The notes under the pieces are model-generated. The model was not told the origin of the DNA, did no database searches, and worked only from the letters and a program-made list of their open reading frames with translations. Shown in pieces: positions 1 through 8,869 of a DNA stretch of 32,081 nt (position 1 is the first letter of the stretch; each line of letters opens with the position of its first letter). The stretch is from positions 1-32,081 of the forward strand of contig JAGAJL010000041.1 of NCBI GenBank assembly GCA_017626095.1, written 5' to 3'. This DNA comes from Lachnospiraceae bacterium (lineage in GTDB: Bacteria; Bacillota; Clostridia; Lachnospirales; Lachnospiraceae). The translations under genes were made by a program, and so were the position numbers.

Positions 1-11
1 ATCTTGGCATT

Positions 12-52
12 CGCCAACATTTTTCACAGAGAAATAATTTTATATGTTGGCG
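12..52. repeat. Short inverted repeat at window edge
   Basis: A 9-bp inverted repeat (CGCCAACAT at 12-20 and ATGTTGGCG at 44-52) is separated by 23 bases. No T-run follows on either strand, so it is a poor intrinsic terminator. It may be the end of a feature lying to the left of the window. Confidence 0.4.
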
Positions 53-113
53 GAGTTTGGATTTGTTTTGAAAATCTATTTTTACTCATGGCTCCGCCGG
101 TAAGGAGGATTAT

Positions 114-736
114 ATGAGTAAAAAGAAATTTGAAGAACTGGTCAGGCAAAGATTGATGCCCAAAACCTGTATTCGGGTGAAAAGGATTTTGATAATCTAC
201 CGGATTTATGTGTGATTAACATTCTGGACTATGATCCTTTTGGCAAGGGGAAGGCAAAATATCATTTTCACAACATGTGCGAAGAGGATACCACCATAAC
301 CTATCCGGACGGACTGGACTTTTATTATTTTATCACGACAGCTCCCGATGGTGAAGACAGTGAATTAGATGCTTTGCTAAAGTATATCGCAAACAGCAGA
401 GAAGAGAATGCAACGACAGATTTGACAAAACAACTGCACAAATATGTGACAAAAGTAAAGACGTCACCGGAAGAGAGGTATCGGTATATGACATGGGGAG
501 AGTATATTGATTTTGAGACAATGGATGCAAAGGCGGAGGCTCATAAGGAGGGACTTGCAGAGGGACGTATAGAAAGCAAACGCGAAGATATCATCGAAGC
601 TTTAACCGAATTGGACACAGTCCCACATTCTATATTACAAAAGATTAATTCTTCTACAGATATAGAACAATTGAGAAAATGGCATAAAATAGCAATCAGT
701 GTCAACAACATTTCCGCTTTCGAAGAAAAAATGTAA
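114..736 (+). pseudogene. Rpn-family PD-(D/E)XK nuclease/transposase remnant
   Basis: Remnant of an Rpn-type (recombination-promoting nuclease / putative transposase) gene of the kind abundant in Lachnospiraceae. A good ribosome site (AGGAGG at 103-108) precedes ATG 114, which starts MSKKKFEEL, a typical N-terminus for this family. That frame stops at 213-215. The rest continues in another frame, with the characteristic text FDNLPDLCV then DYDPFGKGKAKYHF, and runs to 736. The central part of the nuclease domain, including the catalytic region, is missing: only about 15 residues separate the start from the part that normally lies over 100 residues in. The gene therefore carries an internal deletion plus a frameshift and should be inactive as a nuclease. 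Family assignment is from recognised sequence style. The upstream part may once have been expressed. Confidence 0.7.
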
Positions 737-747
737 GTTTAGTAGCA

Positions 748-783
748 TAAAACAGGGACGGTCATGTCAAAATAACCGTCCTC
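748..783 (-). terminator. Hairpin terminator at end of the flagellar operon
   Basis: A 7-bp stem GGACGGT/ACCGTCC (756-762 with 775-781) is followed on the minus strand by CTGTTTTAT. It lies about 25 bases beyond the stop of the second flgK. It could also act weakly on the plus strand for the Rpn remnant ending at 736. Confidence 0.6.
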
Positions 784-806
784 TTGATTATAATGCAATT
801 CTATTT

Positions 807-2705
807 CTACACTCCTGTCTGCAAAATCAAACGGTCATAGACTTCCGATAAAACGGAAATCATCTGTGATGCCAGATTATACGCATGTTGATACTGGACA
901 AGATTGAGTGCTTCTTCATCCGTATCCACTCCATAAACTGACAGTCTCTGATTATCAATGGCTTTGGAAATGTTATCATAGCTGCTGTGCATGGTGGTCG
1001 CACTCTGTGTATTTAAAGCGACATCAGCCAAAACACACTGCAGAAAATCTCCGGCTCCACATCCGCGGAAACTCATAATAGATGTATCGGTTTTTAATTT
1101 AATCAGCTGATCCACAATATCACTTTTACTGGCTTCATCCGCATTACCGGTATGGGTAGCCATAAGCTGCGGATCATCAACCATCTTGGAATTGATATTA
1201 AAATTCTTTGCGGTCAGATAATAGTAAGAATCATCCTTGCTGGATATCACATCTCCGGCAGCGATATCCTGTCTGGAAGCAAGGAAAGTTCGCTGCTTAT
1301 CATCTACGGCATCATCTGCCACAAAGACCACATCCGGCGTATTTCCATGACCGTCCACAGCACCGTCCTGTGTCACAATCTTATTGAATGCTTCCGCAAA
1401 CAGACGACACCATTCGTTTAACTGTTCCTGATAATAAGGAATACCCTGATATGCAATACTGTAACCGACTGTCGCATCTTTTCCAATTCTTCCGATATCC
1501 GGCTGGGTTGCATTTTTTTCAGGCTCTTTGCTGATAATAAAATTATAGCTTTCGATATAGGGATTTCCATCGGCATCGAGAGCATAGTTTGCTTCAAAGC
1601 TGTCAAAATAGTATTCTTTGCTACCAAGCTTTAACACGCCACCGTCAATCGGCAGTGTACATGTGGAAAGATCCTTTAAATAATCGGCACTGACATCCAC
1701 TTTTACTGTGGTATTGCCATCGGCGTTCATTCCGATTTCTGTCACTTTTCCGTTAAAGTTTTCGCCGTTATTTCCGTCCCTGATTTCAATCAGACCACGT
1801 AATTGTCCGCCAATCTGATCACTTGCCAGCGAAAAGTCCCGTCCGTCTTTCCAATAGACATCATAAAGACCAACCACATCCGACTGATTGTTACTTGCAT
1901 AATTTTCCTTTGCACGACACTCTAACGTATTGTAGGATGACGAATCGACCAAAGTCTGTCCGCCCGCAATTTTTACCACATATCTGGTTGCACCGGTCTC
2001 GCGTCCTGCATTGTTGGTATCGTAAACCGGTTGTTCTTCTGTAGATACGTCAATCAACACGGATAATTTATCGATTAACAAATCTCTCTGATCCCTTAAC
2101 TCATTTGCCATGGAACCGGAAAGTTCAATGACATTGATCTGCTGGTTTAAGGAAGCAATCTCTTCCGCATAGCTGTTAATCTGCGCCACCACGTTTTTTA
2201 ATTCCTGATTGCAGTCAGACTGCAGGGTTTCCAATTTTCCTGCCATATTGTTGAAATAATATGTCATATTAGCGGCGAATCCCAAAAACTGTGTTTTGGT
2301 AACGGCATCTCCGGAATTTTTGTCCAACTCTTCTAACATGGTATACATTTTCTGAAAAATGGTAGAGAAACCGTCTACCGTAGAATCATCTTTGAAGTAA
2401 TCTTCAATCTGCTTCATATAATATTCTAATTCTTCAAACTCACCTTTATTAGCATTGTTATTCCAATATTTGAAATCATAAAAGGCATCTCTTTCACGCT
2501 CAATGGACATCGTTTCCACACCGGCACCAGAACAACCATATGTTGTATAAGTACGGATACTGTTGGCTGCTTTTTGATTGACAAGCTGTCTGGAATAGCC
2601 ATCCGTATTGGTGTTGGAGATATTGTTTGCCGTTGTATTTAAAGCGGCATTTGCTGCCGTCAAACCTGTATATGCGATATTTAATCCAAAAAATGTTGAA
2701 GCCAT
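807..2705 (-). CDS. flgK: Flagellar hook-associated protein 1, second FlgK paralogue
   Basis: 632-residue FlgK-type hook-filament junction protein, exported through the flagellar secretion system. The N-terminus carries the rod/hook signature ANNISNTNTDGYSRQ at about residues 26-40. The C-terminus ends with the matching amphipathic helix (LVQYQHAYNLASQMISVLS). The central 400 residues are variable, as expected for the exposed domains. Start chosen at 2705 because AAGGAAG lies 8 bases upstream. It follows another FlgK gene by 123 bases. In many Firmicutes flgL occupies this slot, but both termini here fit FlgK better than FlgL. The gene closes the operon, with a terminator after it. It may be a specialised junction protein or a replacement acquired by duplication; at 632 residues it is longer than the 544-residue first copy. 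Confidence 0.9.
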   Translation of the reverse strand: MASTFFGLNIAYTGLTAANAALNTTANNISNTNTDGYSRQLVNQKAANSIRTYTTYGCSGAGVETMSIERERDAFYDFKYWNNNANKGEFEELEYYMKQIEDYFKDDSTVDGFSTIFQKMYTMLEELDKNSGDAVTKTQFLGFAANMTYYFNNMAGKLETLQSDCNQELKNVVAQINSYAEEIASLNQQINVIELSGSMANELRDQRDLLIDKLSVLIDVSTEEQPVYDTNNAGRETGATRYVVKIAGGQTLVDSSSYNTLECRAKENYASNNQSDVVGLYDVYWKDGRDFSLASDQIGGQLRGLIEIRDGNNGENFNGKVTEIGMNADGNTTVKVDVSADYLKDLSTCTLPIDGGVLKLGSKEYYFDSFEANYALDADGNPYIESYNFIISKEPEKNATQPDIGRIGKDATVGYSIAYQGIPYYQEQLNEWCRLFAEAFNKIVTQDGAVDGHGNTPDVVFVADDAVDDKQRTFLASRQDIAAGDVISSKDDSYYYLTAKNFNINSKMVDDPQLMATHTGNADEASKSDIVDQLIKLKTDTSIMSFRGCGAGDFLQCVLADVALNTQSATTMHSSYDNISKAIDNQRLSVYGVDTDEEALNLVQYQHAYNLASQMISVLSEVYDRLILQTGV

Positions 2706-2722
2706 CTATGCCACTTCCTTTC

Positions 2723-2764
2723 TATTCGATAGTTTGATATCCGACCGTTTAATATTCGATAGTT
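2723..2764. repeat. Two-copy 12-bp repeat upstream of second flgK
   Basis: TATTCGATAGTT occurs at 2723-2734 and again at 2753-2764 (period 30). An inverted echo CGAATATC lies at 2772-2779. The repeats lie just upstream of the second flgK start on the minus strand, in the gap between the two flgK genes. They could be a regulatory site or simple sequence decay. No sigma-28 promoter with correct spacing was found in this gap. Confidence 0.45.
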
Positions 2765-2828
2765 CTATGTACGAATATCTTGCTTTTATTGGATATCATT
2801 AATCTAATACATGTTCATTGTACTGTCC

Positions 2829-4463
2829 TTAGGCTCCCAGTGTATTGATAATATGCTCAATCATTTCATTGATCGCATTGATAAAACGGCTGTTTGCATT
2901 GTATGCATTCTGAAATTTTATCATATTATTCAATTCTTCATCATCCGAAACTCCGACAACCTGCTGACGTGCAAACTCCGTACTGTTAACGGTTGTCTCC
3001 TGATTGGTATAAACACTCTTAAATACCGAACCGCTGCTTCCGATCTGGGAAACCAGATTGGAATAAAAATCAATCAGATTTGTCTTGGTCACGACATTGG
3101 GATTGAGTACATATTCTTCTGCGGTAAAGACATCCTGCAGTTGTTTAATCAGTTCGAAGTCTTCTGACTGATCGGGTTTAACAAGACCAATCAAGGTAGC
3201 TTCTTTCATCAGATCCTCATTGATGGTCAGATTTGCAACAGTATAGAGGGTTGTTCCTTTTTCCTCTGTAGGATCCTCTGCAATATAATTACCGGTTGCA
3301 TCATAGCCATCTGATGCAATCTTTTGGAATATCTGCAAAGGATTACCGTCCTTATCAACCATATATCCGTTATCTTTGTCCGCTACCGAAGCAAATACTT
3401 CATTCACTTTGGTAACAATGGAATGAATCAGGGAATCAAATTCGGCCTGTACATTCATGATAACGGACTGTGCCGTTGTCTGGTTGTAATCCGGTCTGTC
3501 TAAATAGGTGTAATTTGCTCTTGTATCACCGCGTGCAAGAAGCTCCGCCTTAATACTGCCCACGTCCGTATTTCTTGCAGTCGAAATAGGAAGGGTCAAA
3601 TCATAAACCTTACAGTTGGATATATCCGGAATGCCTGCCTCATCCAGTCTTGCGTCCATTTTCCAATATGGGGTATATAATCCATTGTTGGGATCCTGGT
3701 ATAAAGCAATATCATAAGATGCCCCACGTGTGACCAAAGCATGACCTTCTGCCTTGACCATGACGGCTCCATCCACATCTTCTTTATAGGAAATGTTCAT
3801 AAGGCCGCCCAGTTCATCCAACAAGGAATTTCTTTCATCTCGCAAATCGTTTGCGCGTTCTACTCCGGCACATTCTATTTTAAGGATACTGTTATTTAAA
3901 TCAAAAAGTCGTTTGGATATTTCGTTGACACGGTCGATGTCTGTCTTTACTTTTTCATTGAGATTGTCCTGTAAATCGCTCAAATCCGTATAAACAGCTT
4001 TTGCACGTTCCAAAAACTGATTAGCACGTTGAATAAACAATCCCTGTTTGACACTGCTCGAAGGTTCCTTGGCAAGCTCTTCAATAGATTCCCAAAAATT
4101 GGTAAGGGAATCATTGAATGATTCTCCATCCAGCTCTCCCAGCGTATTTTCTACTTCTTTAAACGTAGTATAGGTTACGTTATAGAAAGACAAACGACCG
4201 TTTTCTTCGCGATAGGTCTGATCCAGAAAATAATCTCTGACCTGACGGGTTTCTGAATAATAAACACCCAGACCCGTCTGCTTATTAGAAACGATCGATG
4301 CGTTTACCGATATAGTATTGTATGTACGATCGGACTGTGCCACCTGCTGCCTTGTATATCCTACCGTATCCACATTGGTTAAGTTGTGGGCAACGGTATT
4401 TAAAGCATTCTGGCTCGTCTGCAGTCCGCTGTTTCCGATATATAAATTTCCGAATAATGACAT
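2829..4463 (-). CDS. flgK: Flagellar hook-associated protein 1, first FlgK paralogue
   Basis: 544-residue FlgK. The N-terminal signature AHNLTNVDTVGYTRQQ lies at about residues 25-40. A coiled-coil-rich D0/D1 region follows (about 90-220), then a variable middle, and a C-terminal helix with FQNAYNANSRFINAINEM. It forms the hook-filament junction and is capped by filament assembly. Start 4463 is preceded by GAGGTGATAACAT, and the gene begins 19 bases after flgN, whose product is the FlgK/FlgL export chaperone. Its length and position directly after flgN make this the canonical FlgK of the two. Confidence 0.93.
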   Translation of the reverse strand: MSLFGNLYIGNSGLQTSQNALNTVAHNLTNVDTVGYTRQQVAQSDRTYNTISVNASIVSNKQTGLGVYYSETRQVRDYFLDQTYREENGRLSFYNVTYTTFKEVENTLGELDGESFNDSLTNFWESIEELAKEPSSSVKQGLFIQRANQFLERAKAVYTDLSDLQDNLNEKVKTDIDRVNEISKRLFDLNNSILKIECAGVERANDLRDERNSLLDELGGLMNISYKEDVDGAVMVKAEGHALVTRGASYDIALYQDPNNGLYTPYWKMDARLDEAGIPDISNCKVYDLTLPISTARNTDVGSIKAELLARGDTRANYTYLDRPDYNQTTAQSVIMNVQAEFDSLIHSIVTKVNEVFASVADKDNGYMVDKDGNPLQIFQKIASDGYDATGNYIAEDPTEEKGTTLYTVANLTINEDLMKEATLIGLVKPDQSEDFELIKQLQDVFTAEEYVLNPNVVTKTNLIDFYSNLVSQIGSSGSVFKSVYTNQETTVNSTEFARQQVVGVSDDEELNNMIKFQNAYNANSRFINAINEMIEHIINTLGA

Positions 4464-4482
4464 ATGTTATCACCTCGCGTGG

Positions 4483-5001
4483 CTATTGCTTTGCATCAAA
4501 GCTCTTTTGCCCTCCGCCTATGGTACTGCCTGCATTGTAGGCACCCCGCGTGTAATTTGCTGTTTCCGGTGCTGTCTTTAAGCTTTTGACAACATTCATA
4601 TTGTACTGAACCATCTCCAAGGATCTGGCAATCAAATCCCTGTTGTGTTCATTTACTCTGACCAACTGCTCCGTTGTAATCTTTAATTTTGTATGAATCG
4701 CTGCTAACCGTTTCTGCTCCTGCGGTCTTTCGGCAAGTAACAGGGTCAGTTGTGTCAGTTTCAATTCCTGAACATCCTTGTTCAATACTGCGGCAATGTC
4801 CTTCATAACCTGCTCACGCTGCTTATCAAGGGAATTTACCCTGCCGACAATAACATTTTCATCATCCGTGATTTTTTCCAGCATTTCAATATTGCCTTCG
4901 ATAATAACCGGAGTTTTATTCATGGATAATTCCAATAACTTTTCATATTCACTATTTTCCCGCTCTAACAGGTCCATTAAGTTTTCCATAAGACTAGCCA
5001 T
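4483..5001 (-). CDS. flgN: FlgN family flagellar export chaperone
   Basis: 172-residue, almost entirely helical protein with a FlgN-like pattern. It has an N-terminal helix (LMENLMDLLERENSEYEKLL), a long helical core to about residue 145, and a flexible Gly/Ala-rich tail. FlgN proteins bind the C-termini of the hook-associated proteins FlgK and FlgL in the cytoplasm and hold them for export. The start at 5001 has GAGG 8 bases upstream. The gene lies between flgM and flgK, the usual order in Gram-positive bacteria. Sequence conservation in this family is low, so position carries much of the assignment. Confidence 0.85.
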   Translation of the reverse strand: MASLMENLMDLLERENSEYEKLLELSMNKTPVIIEGNIEMLEKITDDENVIVGRVNSLDKQREQVMKDIAAVLNKDVQELKLTQLTLLLAERPQEQKRLAAIHTKLKITTEQLVRVNEHNRDLIARSLEMVQYNMNVVKSLKTAPETANYTRGAYNAGSTIGGGQKSFDAKQ

Positions 5002-5051
5002 TGGAATTACCTCATTTTCTGTACATTCATCTCTGAATGAAAACTTCTGAA

Positions 5052-5327
5052 TTAAAACTCCCCATTGAATTTTGCAACCAGCCTGTCTGCAAAATCATCT
5101 GCACTCACATCATATGTTCCGGCCTGAATCCGGGATTTGATGGAGTCCACAAGCTCTGTTCTGACATCAGGCGAAGCTGCTACGGCCGCTTTTGCCGCAG
5201 AAACATCTTTTCCTGCATTTGAAATGGATACTACATCAGAAAATCCTTTTTTCTGTGTTTTTCCGGCGCTTGCGGGTTTGGTTGTGTTGTAAATTTGCTG
5301 TATCATTTGATAATTTCCGATACGCAT
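5052..5327 (-). CDS. flgM: Anti-sigma-28 factor FlgM
   Basis: 91-residue FlgM. The first half is disordered and basic. The second half carries the conserved sigma-binding region (DVRTELVDSIKSRIQAGTYDV then ADDFADRLV). FlgM holds the flagellar sigma factor inactive until the hook is complete and FlgM is secreted. A strong site (AAGGAGGGAG at 5332-5341) precedes the ATG at 5327. The gene leads the flgM-flgN-flgK-flgK run and has a sigma-28 type promoter of its own, so it would be part of the usual feedback loop. Confidence 0.93.
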   Translation of the reverse strand: MRIGNYQMIQQIYNTTKPASAGKTQKKGFSDVVSISNAGKDVSAAKAAVAASPDVRTELVDSIKSRIQAGTYDVSADDFADRLVAKFNGEF

Positions 5328-5369
5328 AAGACTCCCTCCTTCCCTGGAATGTGCTTTGTCTTATTATGT

Positions 5370-5396
5370 TTATCGGAAGGAATTTTTAAAACTTTA
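5370..5396 (-). promoter_or_regulatory. Sigma-28 (SigD/FliA) promoter of the flgM operon
   Basis: On the minus strand TAAA (5396-5393) is followed by exactly 15 bases and then TCCGATAA (5377-5370). This matches the flagellar sigma factor consensus TAAA-N15-GCCGATAA/T at all but one base. It sits about 43 bases upstream of the flgM start. Confidence 0.85.
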
Positions 5397-5497
5397 GTTT
5401 TCCTCAAAATATTTTAGTCAAAATTTTCTATGTGCCTATTTTAATTACAACAAACACGTGCAAATTATGAAGATTTAAGCACAAATCACAATACACA

Positions 5498-6649
5498 TTA
5501 ACGACCTGCTAAATATTGATCAATTCCATTCGCCATTCCCATAACCATTTTATTCTGATAATCTTCACTTGCCATTGCCGCATCCTCTGTGGGATTGGTC
5601 ATGTACCCCATCTCAATAATGGTTACGGGAACCTGACACCAGTTAATGCCGCTCATGGTATCCGTTTCCCAGACATATTGTTTTTTGCAACCGGTGGCAG
5701 CCACAAAAGCATCCAGTACACTCTGCGATAAAGCCTTACTCTCTGAAGCAAGATTGCCATTGTAGGGATTGGAAGCGGTCTGACAGATCGTCATAGCGCC
5801 ATTAACAGAAGAGTCTTCCGAACCGTTGGCATGAATACGGATAAAAGCATCTGCTCCCGCATTGTTGGCAACAGCAGCTCTTTCGGAATTGCTGATGTTT
5901 ACATCATTCGAGGTACGGACCATAATCACTTCATATCCGCGTGCTTCCAATTCAAACTGCAATTTTAACGCTACCTGTAATGTCAGCTGATACTCTGCAA
6001 GCCCGCTGGTTTTTCCGCTGGTTCCACCGGACACTTTTGCTTTTGTTTCCGTAGCACCGGGACCTATCGGTTCTTTCTCGGAATTTCCTTTGGACTGATG
6101 TCCGGCATCAATCACAACGACATATCCATTACTGCCTTCCGCTTTTACTTTCAAAAATTCACTGGCGGCATAATAAACTCCACCATCAAAATAAATACGA
6201 CTCCATTCGCCATCATCTGCGATACGAAACAGCTTCGTATGTCCCGAAACCAATTGATAAACATCCGCTTCTTTACTTGGAGCTTTGCGGATATTTAATG
6301 TTGAAGTTGTATATACTTCTTCTAAATCTTCTTCTGAATACGTAACCGTTTCCTGCGATTTTTGTATCTCTGTACTACCGGCGATCCCTTCAGTGTCTAA
6401 TCCCGCATTATCATTTTCAGTTGGGGATATGGTAACGGTATCTTCGATATCACTTCCTGCTAATTCAGTTTCTTCCGTTTCGGTTTCTTCTGTTTCTGTT
6501 ATTTGTATATTTTCGCTATCTGATAACTCACTCCCGCTATTTTCTGTTTTATTTTCTATATCTTCCTTTTTAGAACAGCCCATAAGTCCAACACAAAGGA
6601 AGATCATCATACTGCACATGAGCAATATCAAATGAATTCTTTTTTTCAT
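5498..6649 (-). CDS. Lipoprotein N-acetylmuramoyl-L-alanine amidase with SH3-like domain
   Basis: 383-residue cell-wall hydrolase. Start taken at ATG 6649 (MKKRIHLI), with AAGGA about 12 bases upstream; a TTG 12 bases further out sits on the ribosome site itself. A lipoprotein signal ends in the lipobox LMGC (Cys25). It is followed by a Glu/Thr-rich linker of about 80 residues, a bacterial SH3-like domain ([11 protein letters not shown]...[10 protein letters not shown]), and an Amidase_3 domain. The catalytic set is visible: DAGH (zinc His), the Glu of [11 protein letters not shown], the second zinc His in IRIHANG, and Glu in [11 protein letters not shown]. It should cut the bond between muramic acid and the peptide stem, anchored outside the membrane. 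It lies behind the flagellar operon on the same strand but has its own promoter, so a flagellar role is only possible. Confidence 0.9.
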   Translation of the reverse strand: MKKRIHLILLMCSMMIFLCVGLMGCSKKEDIENKTENSGSELSDSENIQITETEETETEETELAGSDIEDTVTISPTENDNAGLDTEGIAGSTEIQKSQETVTYSEEDLEEVYTTSTLNIRKAPSKEADVYQLVSGHTKLFRIADDGEWSRIYFDGGVYYAASEFLKVKAEGSNGYVVVIDAGHQSKGNSEKEPIGPGATETKAKVSGGTSGKTSGLAEYQLTLQVALKLQFELEARGYEVIMVRTSNDVNISNSERAAVANNAGADAFIRIHANGSEDSSVNGAMTICQTASNPYNGNLASESKALSQSVLDAFVAATGCKKQYVWETDTMSGINWCQVPVTIIEMGYMTNPTEDAAMASEDYQNKMVMGMANGIDQYLAGR

Positions 6650-6687
6650 AATTTCTCGCAATCCTTTTTAGTATTTTTTCAATGACA

Positions 6688-6696
6688 ATTATAACA
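6688..6696 (-). promoter_or_regulatory. Extended -10 promoter of the amidase gene
   Basis: On the minus strand TGT-TATAAT (6696-6688) is a perfect -10 box with an extended TGn motif, 39 bases upstream of the amidase ATG. The -35 region is weak (about ATTTCA), which fits an extended -10 promoter. Confidence 0.5.
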
Positions 6697-6794
6697 ACTA
6701 TTTTATGAAAATGAAATATTCCTTTTCCGTTGGTTTTTTTTTACAAACAAATATGATAGTATATCTATTACAGACACTACAGGAGAAAACACCT

Positions 6795-7658
6795 ATGGGA
6801 ATTATATTTTTTATTATTTTCATTATTCTATTATATTGCAAAACACAGCCGGATAACCGTCATGCGGATTTATTTAAACTTTTGATTTTTGGATGTGTTG
6901 CTTTGGGAATTCTATCTATTATTCTGGGACCGGTCGGAATTCTGGCTATTATCGGCATTATTGCATATCTGATTATTAACGCCCAGAAAAATAAAGAATC
7001 AAAGGAACGAGAAAAGCAATACGGCTGGGACCCAAAACGCTGGGAGAAAGAAAAGGGCAACACCCGTACCGGCAGCCGTCCGTCTCAGACAAGAGCACAG
7101 GCACAACAACCTTATGTTGATACTGTTAAATACGATCCGCTTCCAAAAGCAATTAACAAACGAAAAAAGATTATCCGTGATTTTAATGAGAAATACAATC
7201 TCTGCTTAACAGATGAACAGATACAAAACATCACAAACTCTTCCTATATGTCAGAGATTTGGAACCGTGAAGTACAGAGCATGAACCAAAAATACAATGT
7301 TATCTACGAATGGTTCCCCGGACGCACACAGTGGCTTCGCGTCTATATGTATGTATTTCATGTTCAGGAAATCACGTCGGATATCCGACAGCAGGAATCG
7401 ATTGCCATGTATGCGTTTGAAGAAGTCTTTCGTTTTGCAGACACACTCACTTCCATGTCAACTGCTGAAAAAATTGACCGCATCAACTCACAGTTTTTCA
7501 CTTCTTTTGACGATGCTACTTTTATGATTGCCTATCGTTTTTTGGAAAGCAAAGGATTAAGGCATCAGTTAAATGGACCGGAACTGATTAAAGATGAAGA
7601 TGAAATGGACGAGCTGTTAAAGAAATATCGTACAGGTAGTGCATCTGCTCAATCATAA
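6795..7658 (+). CDS. Membrane protein of unknown function
   Basis: 287-residue protein, family not recognised. Start at ATG 6795 with AGGAG 9 bases upstream; an upstream in-frame ATG at 6705 has no ribosome site. A hydrophobic N-terminus (MGIIFFIIFIILLYC) is followed by a longer hydrophobic stretch at about residues 30-62, giving one or two membrane passes. Then comes a highly charged linker with KRWEKEKG and a soluble C-terminal domain of about 170 residues rich in aromatic and charged residues (EWFPGRTQWLRVYMYVFH). It is divergent from the amidase gene. TTTACA at 6740 could be part of a promoter. Nothing in the neighbourhood fixes its role. Confidence 0.7.
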   Translation: MGIIFFIIFIILLYCKTQPDNRHADLFKLLIFGCVALGILSIILGPVGILAIIGIIAYLIINAQKNKESKEREKQYGWDPKRWEKEKGNTRTGSRPSQTRAQAQQPYVDTVKYDPLPKAINKRKKIIRDFNEKYNLCLTDEQIQNITNSSYMSEIWNREVQSMNQKYNVIYEWFPGRTQWLRVYMYVFHVQEITSDIRQQESIAMYAFEEVFRFADTLTSMSTAEKIDRINSQFFTSFDDATFMIAYRFLESKGLRHQLNGPELIKDEDEMDELLKKYRTGSASAQS

Positions 7659-7785
7659 TCATTCCCCAATCAAGCAATAGGAAACCGGGAGAGCATCTTG
7701 ATGAGAGATCATCTTAACATGATTAACAGGAATGCATATTGGATGCAATAACGAGAATTTTTGATAAAGAAATGAGGATTTATTC

Positions 7786-8733
7786 ATGTATTGCAAAAAG
7801 ATTTTTTTAGCCAAAGAGCGTAAAGTATTTATGAATACATTTATTATAGAGGATTCGAAAGATTTTCAGCATAATGCTGTCCGCCCCGTCGTGATTATCT
7901 GCCCCGGTGGCGGCTATCATTTTCTGTCCGACAGAGAGGCAACTCCGATTGCTCTGCAATATGTTGCAGCCGGTTTTCACGCAATTGTTCTTCATTATGG
8001 TGTCAATGAATTTGCAGTTATGCCGGGTCCTCTGAAGGATCTGGCAGATGCCGTTTCTTATGTACGCCGTCACAGCAAAGAATGGCATATTGATCCGGAT
8101 AAAGTTTATGTTTCCGGTTTTTCAGCAGGTGCCCATGTTGCGGCTTCTCTCGGTGTATTCTGGAACAACGCTCTGCAGCTTCCCGATTATGCGGATTGTC
8201 CCGAATTAATTCGCCCCAATGGTATGATTTTGGGATATCCGGTTTTGGATCTCGCATCCTCTACCAGTCATTTAGACATTGGAACAACTTCGGATATGAA
8301 GATTACAGATATTTCCTATGACATGATTCATCCGAATATGCCGCTTGAACAGATTTTTGTCATGGACAAACGGGAAAAACGCTATTTTGTAGATTTTGAA
8401 GCGGCCATGAATGCCTATATTTTTGGCGGTCCCTATACAAAAGAAAGCGAAAAATTTTATTCTTTGCAAAACCAGGTTTCCATTGATACTCCGCCTACTT
8501 TTATCTGGCATACAGCACAGGACAATTTGATTTTACCTGCTAATGCCCTAAAATTCGTGACCGCTTTGGAAAAATTTCATATTCCCTATGAACTGCATAT
8601 TTTTGGCGAAGGTGGGCACGGATTGGCTCTTGGCACAAAAACGACTGCCCGCGACGATTCTCAAATTGTCGAAGCGGTGCAGCCATGGATGGATTTAGCC
8701 ATTGCCTGGTTACAAAGGCAGACAGCATCTTAA
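7786..8733 (+). CDS. Alpha/beta-hydrolase esterase, acetyl-xylan-esterase-like
   Basis: 315-residue serine hydrolase. The oxyanion-type motif CPGGGYHFLSDRE is at about 39-51, the nucleophile motif GFSAG at 111-115 (Ser113), the acid in TAQD (Asp246) and the base in GGHGL (His278). This arrangement is typical of the dienelactone-hydrolase / acetyl xylan esterase-type lipases that deacetylate plant oligosaccharides in gut bacteria. No signal peptide is visible, so it should be cytoplasmic and act on imported substrates. Start 7786 has GAGGA 7 bases upstream; MNTF at 7831 is an alternative start. It has no glycoside hydrolase neighbours, so the substrate is open. Confidence 0.8.
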   Translation: MYCKKIFLAKERKVFMNTFIIEDSKDFQHNAVRPVVIICPGGGYHFLSDREATPIALQYVAAGFHAIVLHYGVNEFAVMPGPLKDLADAVSYVRRHSKEWHIDPDKVYVSGFSAGAHVAASLGVFWNNALQLPDYADCPELIRPNGMILGYPVLDLASSTSHLDIGTTSDMKITDISYDMIHPNMPLEQIFVMDKREKRYFVDFEAAMNAYIFGGPYTKESEKFYSLQNQVSIDTPPTFIWHTAQDNLILPANALKFVTALEKFHIPYELHIFGEGGHGLALGTKTTARDDSQIVEAVQPWMDLAIAWLQRQTAS

Positions 8734-8808
8734 TACCTGTATGCAGCTGATTGCAATGGTTTTACATTACTTGGTTACGCAGATGGACAACTTCTTAATA
8801 GCACCTCT

Positions 8809-8869
8809 TCAATCCAGTGTCAAACCAAGATATCACTTGCACTGCTCAATCCAACGTCAAACCAAGATA
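8809..8869. repeat. Duplicated 3' end of the DUF2156-GNAT gene
   Basis: 24 bases at 8846-8869, which encode the last residues (YLGLTLD) and stop of the minus-strand gene, are repeated at 8809-8832 with two differences (period 37). The downstream copy still spells YLGLTLD-stop but lies outside the reading frame of the gene. Confidence 0.75.

Noticed and set aside
12-52. Terminator at the left edge
   Set aside because: 9-bp stem with a 23-base loop and no T-run.
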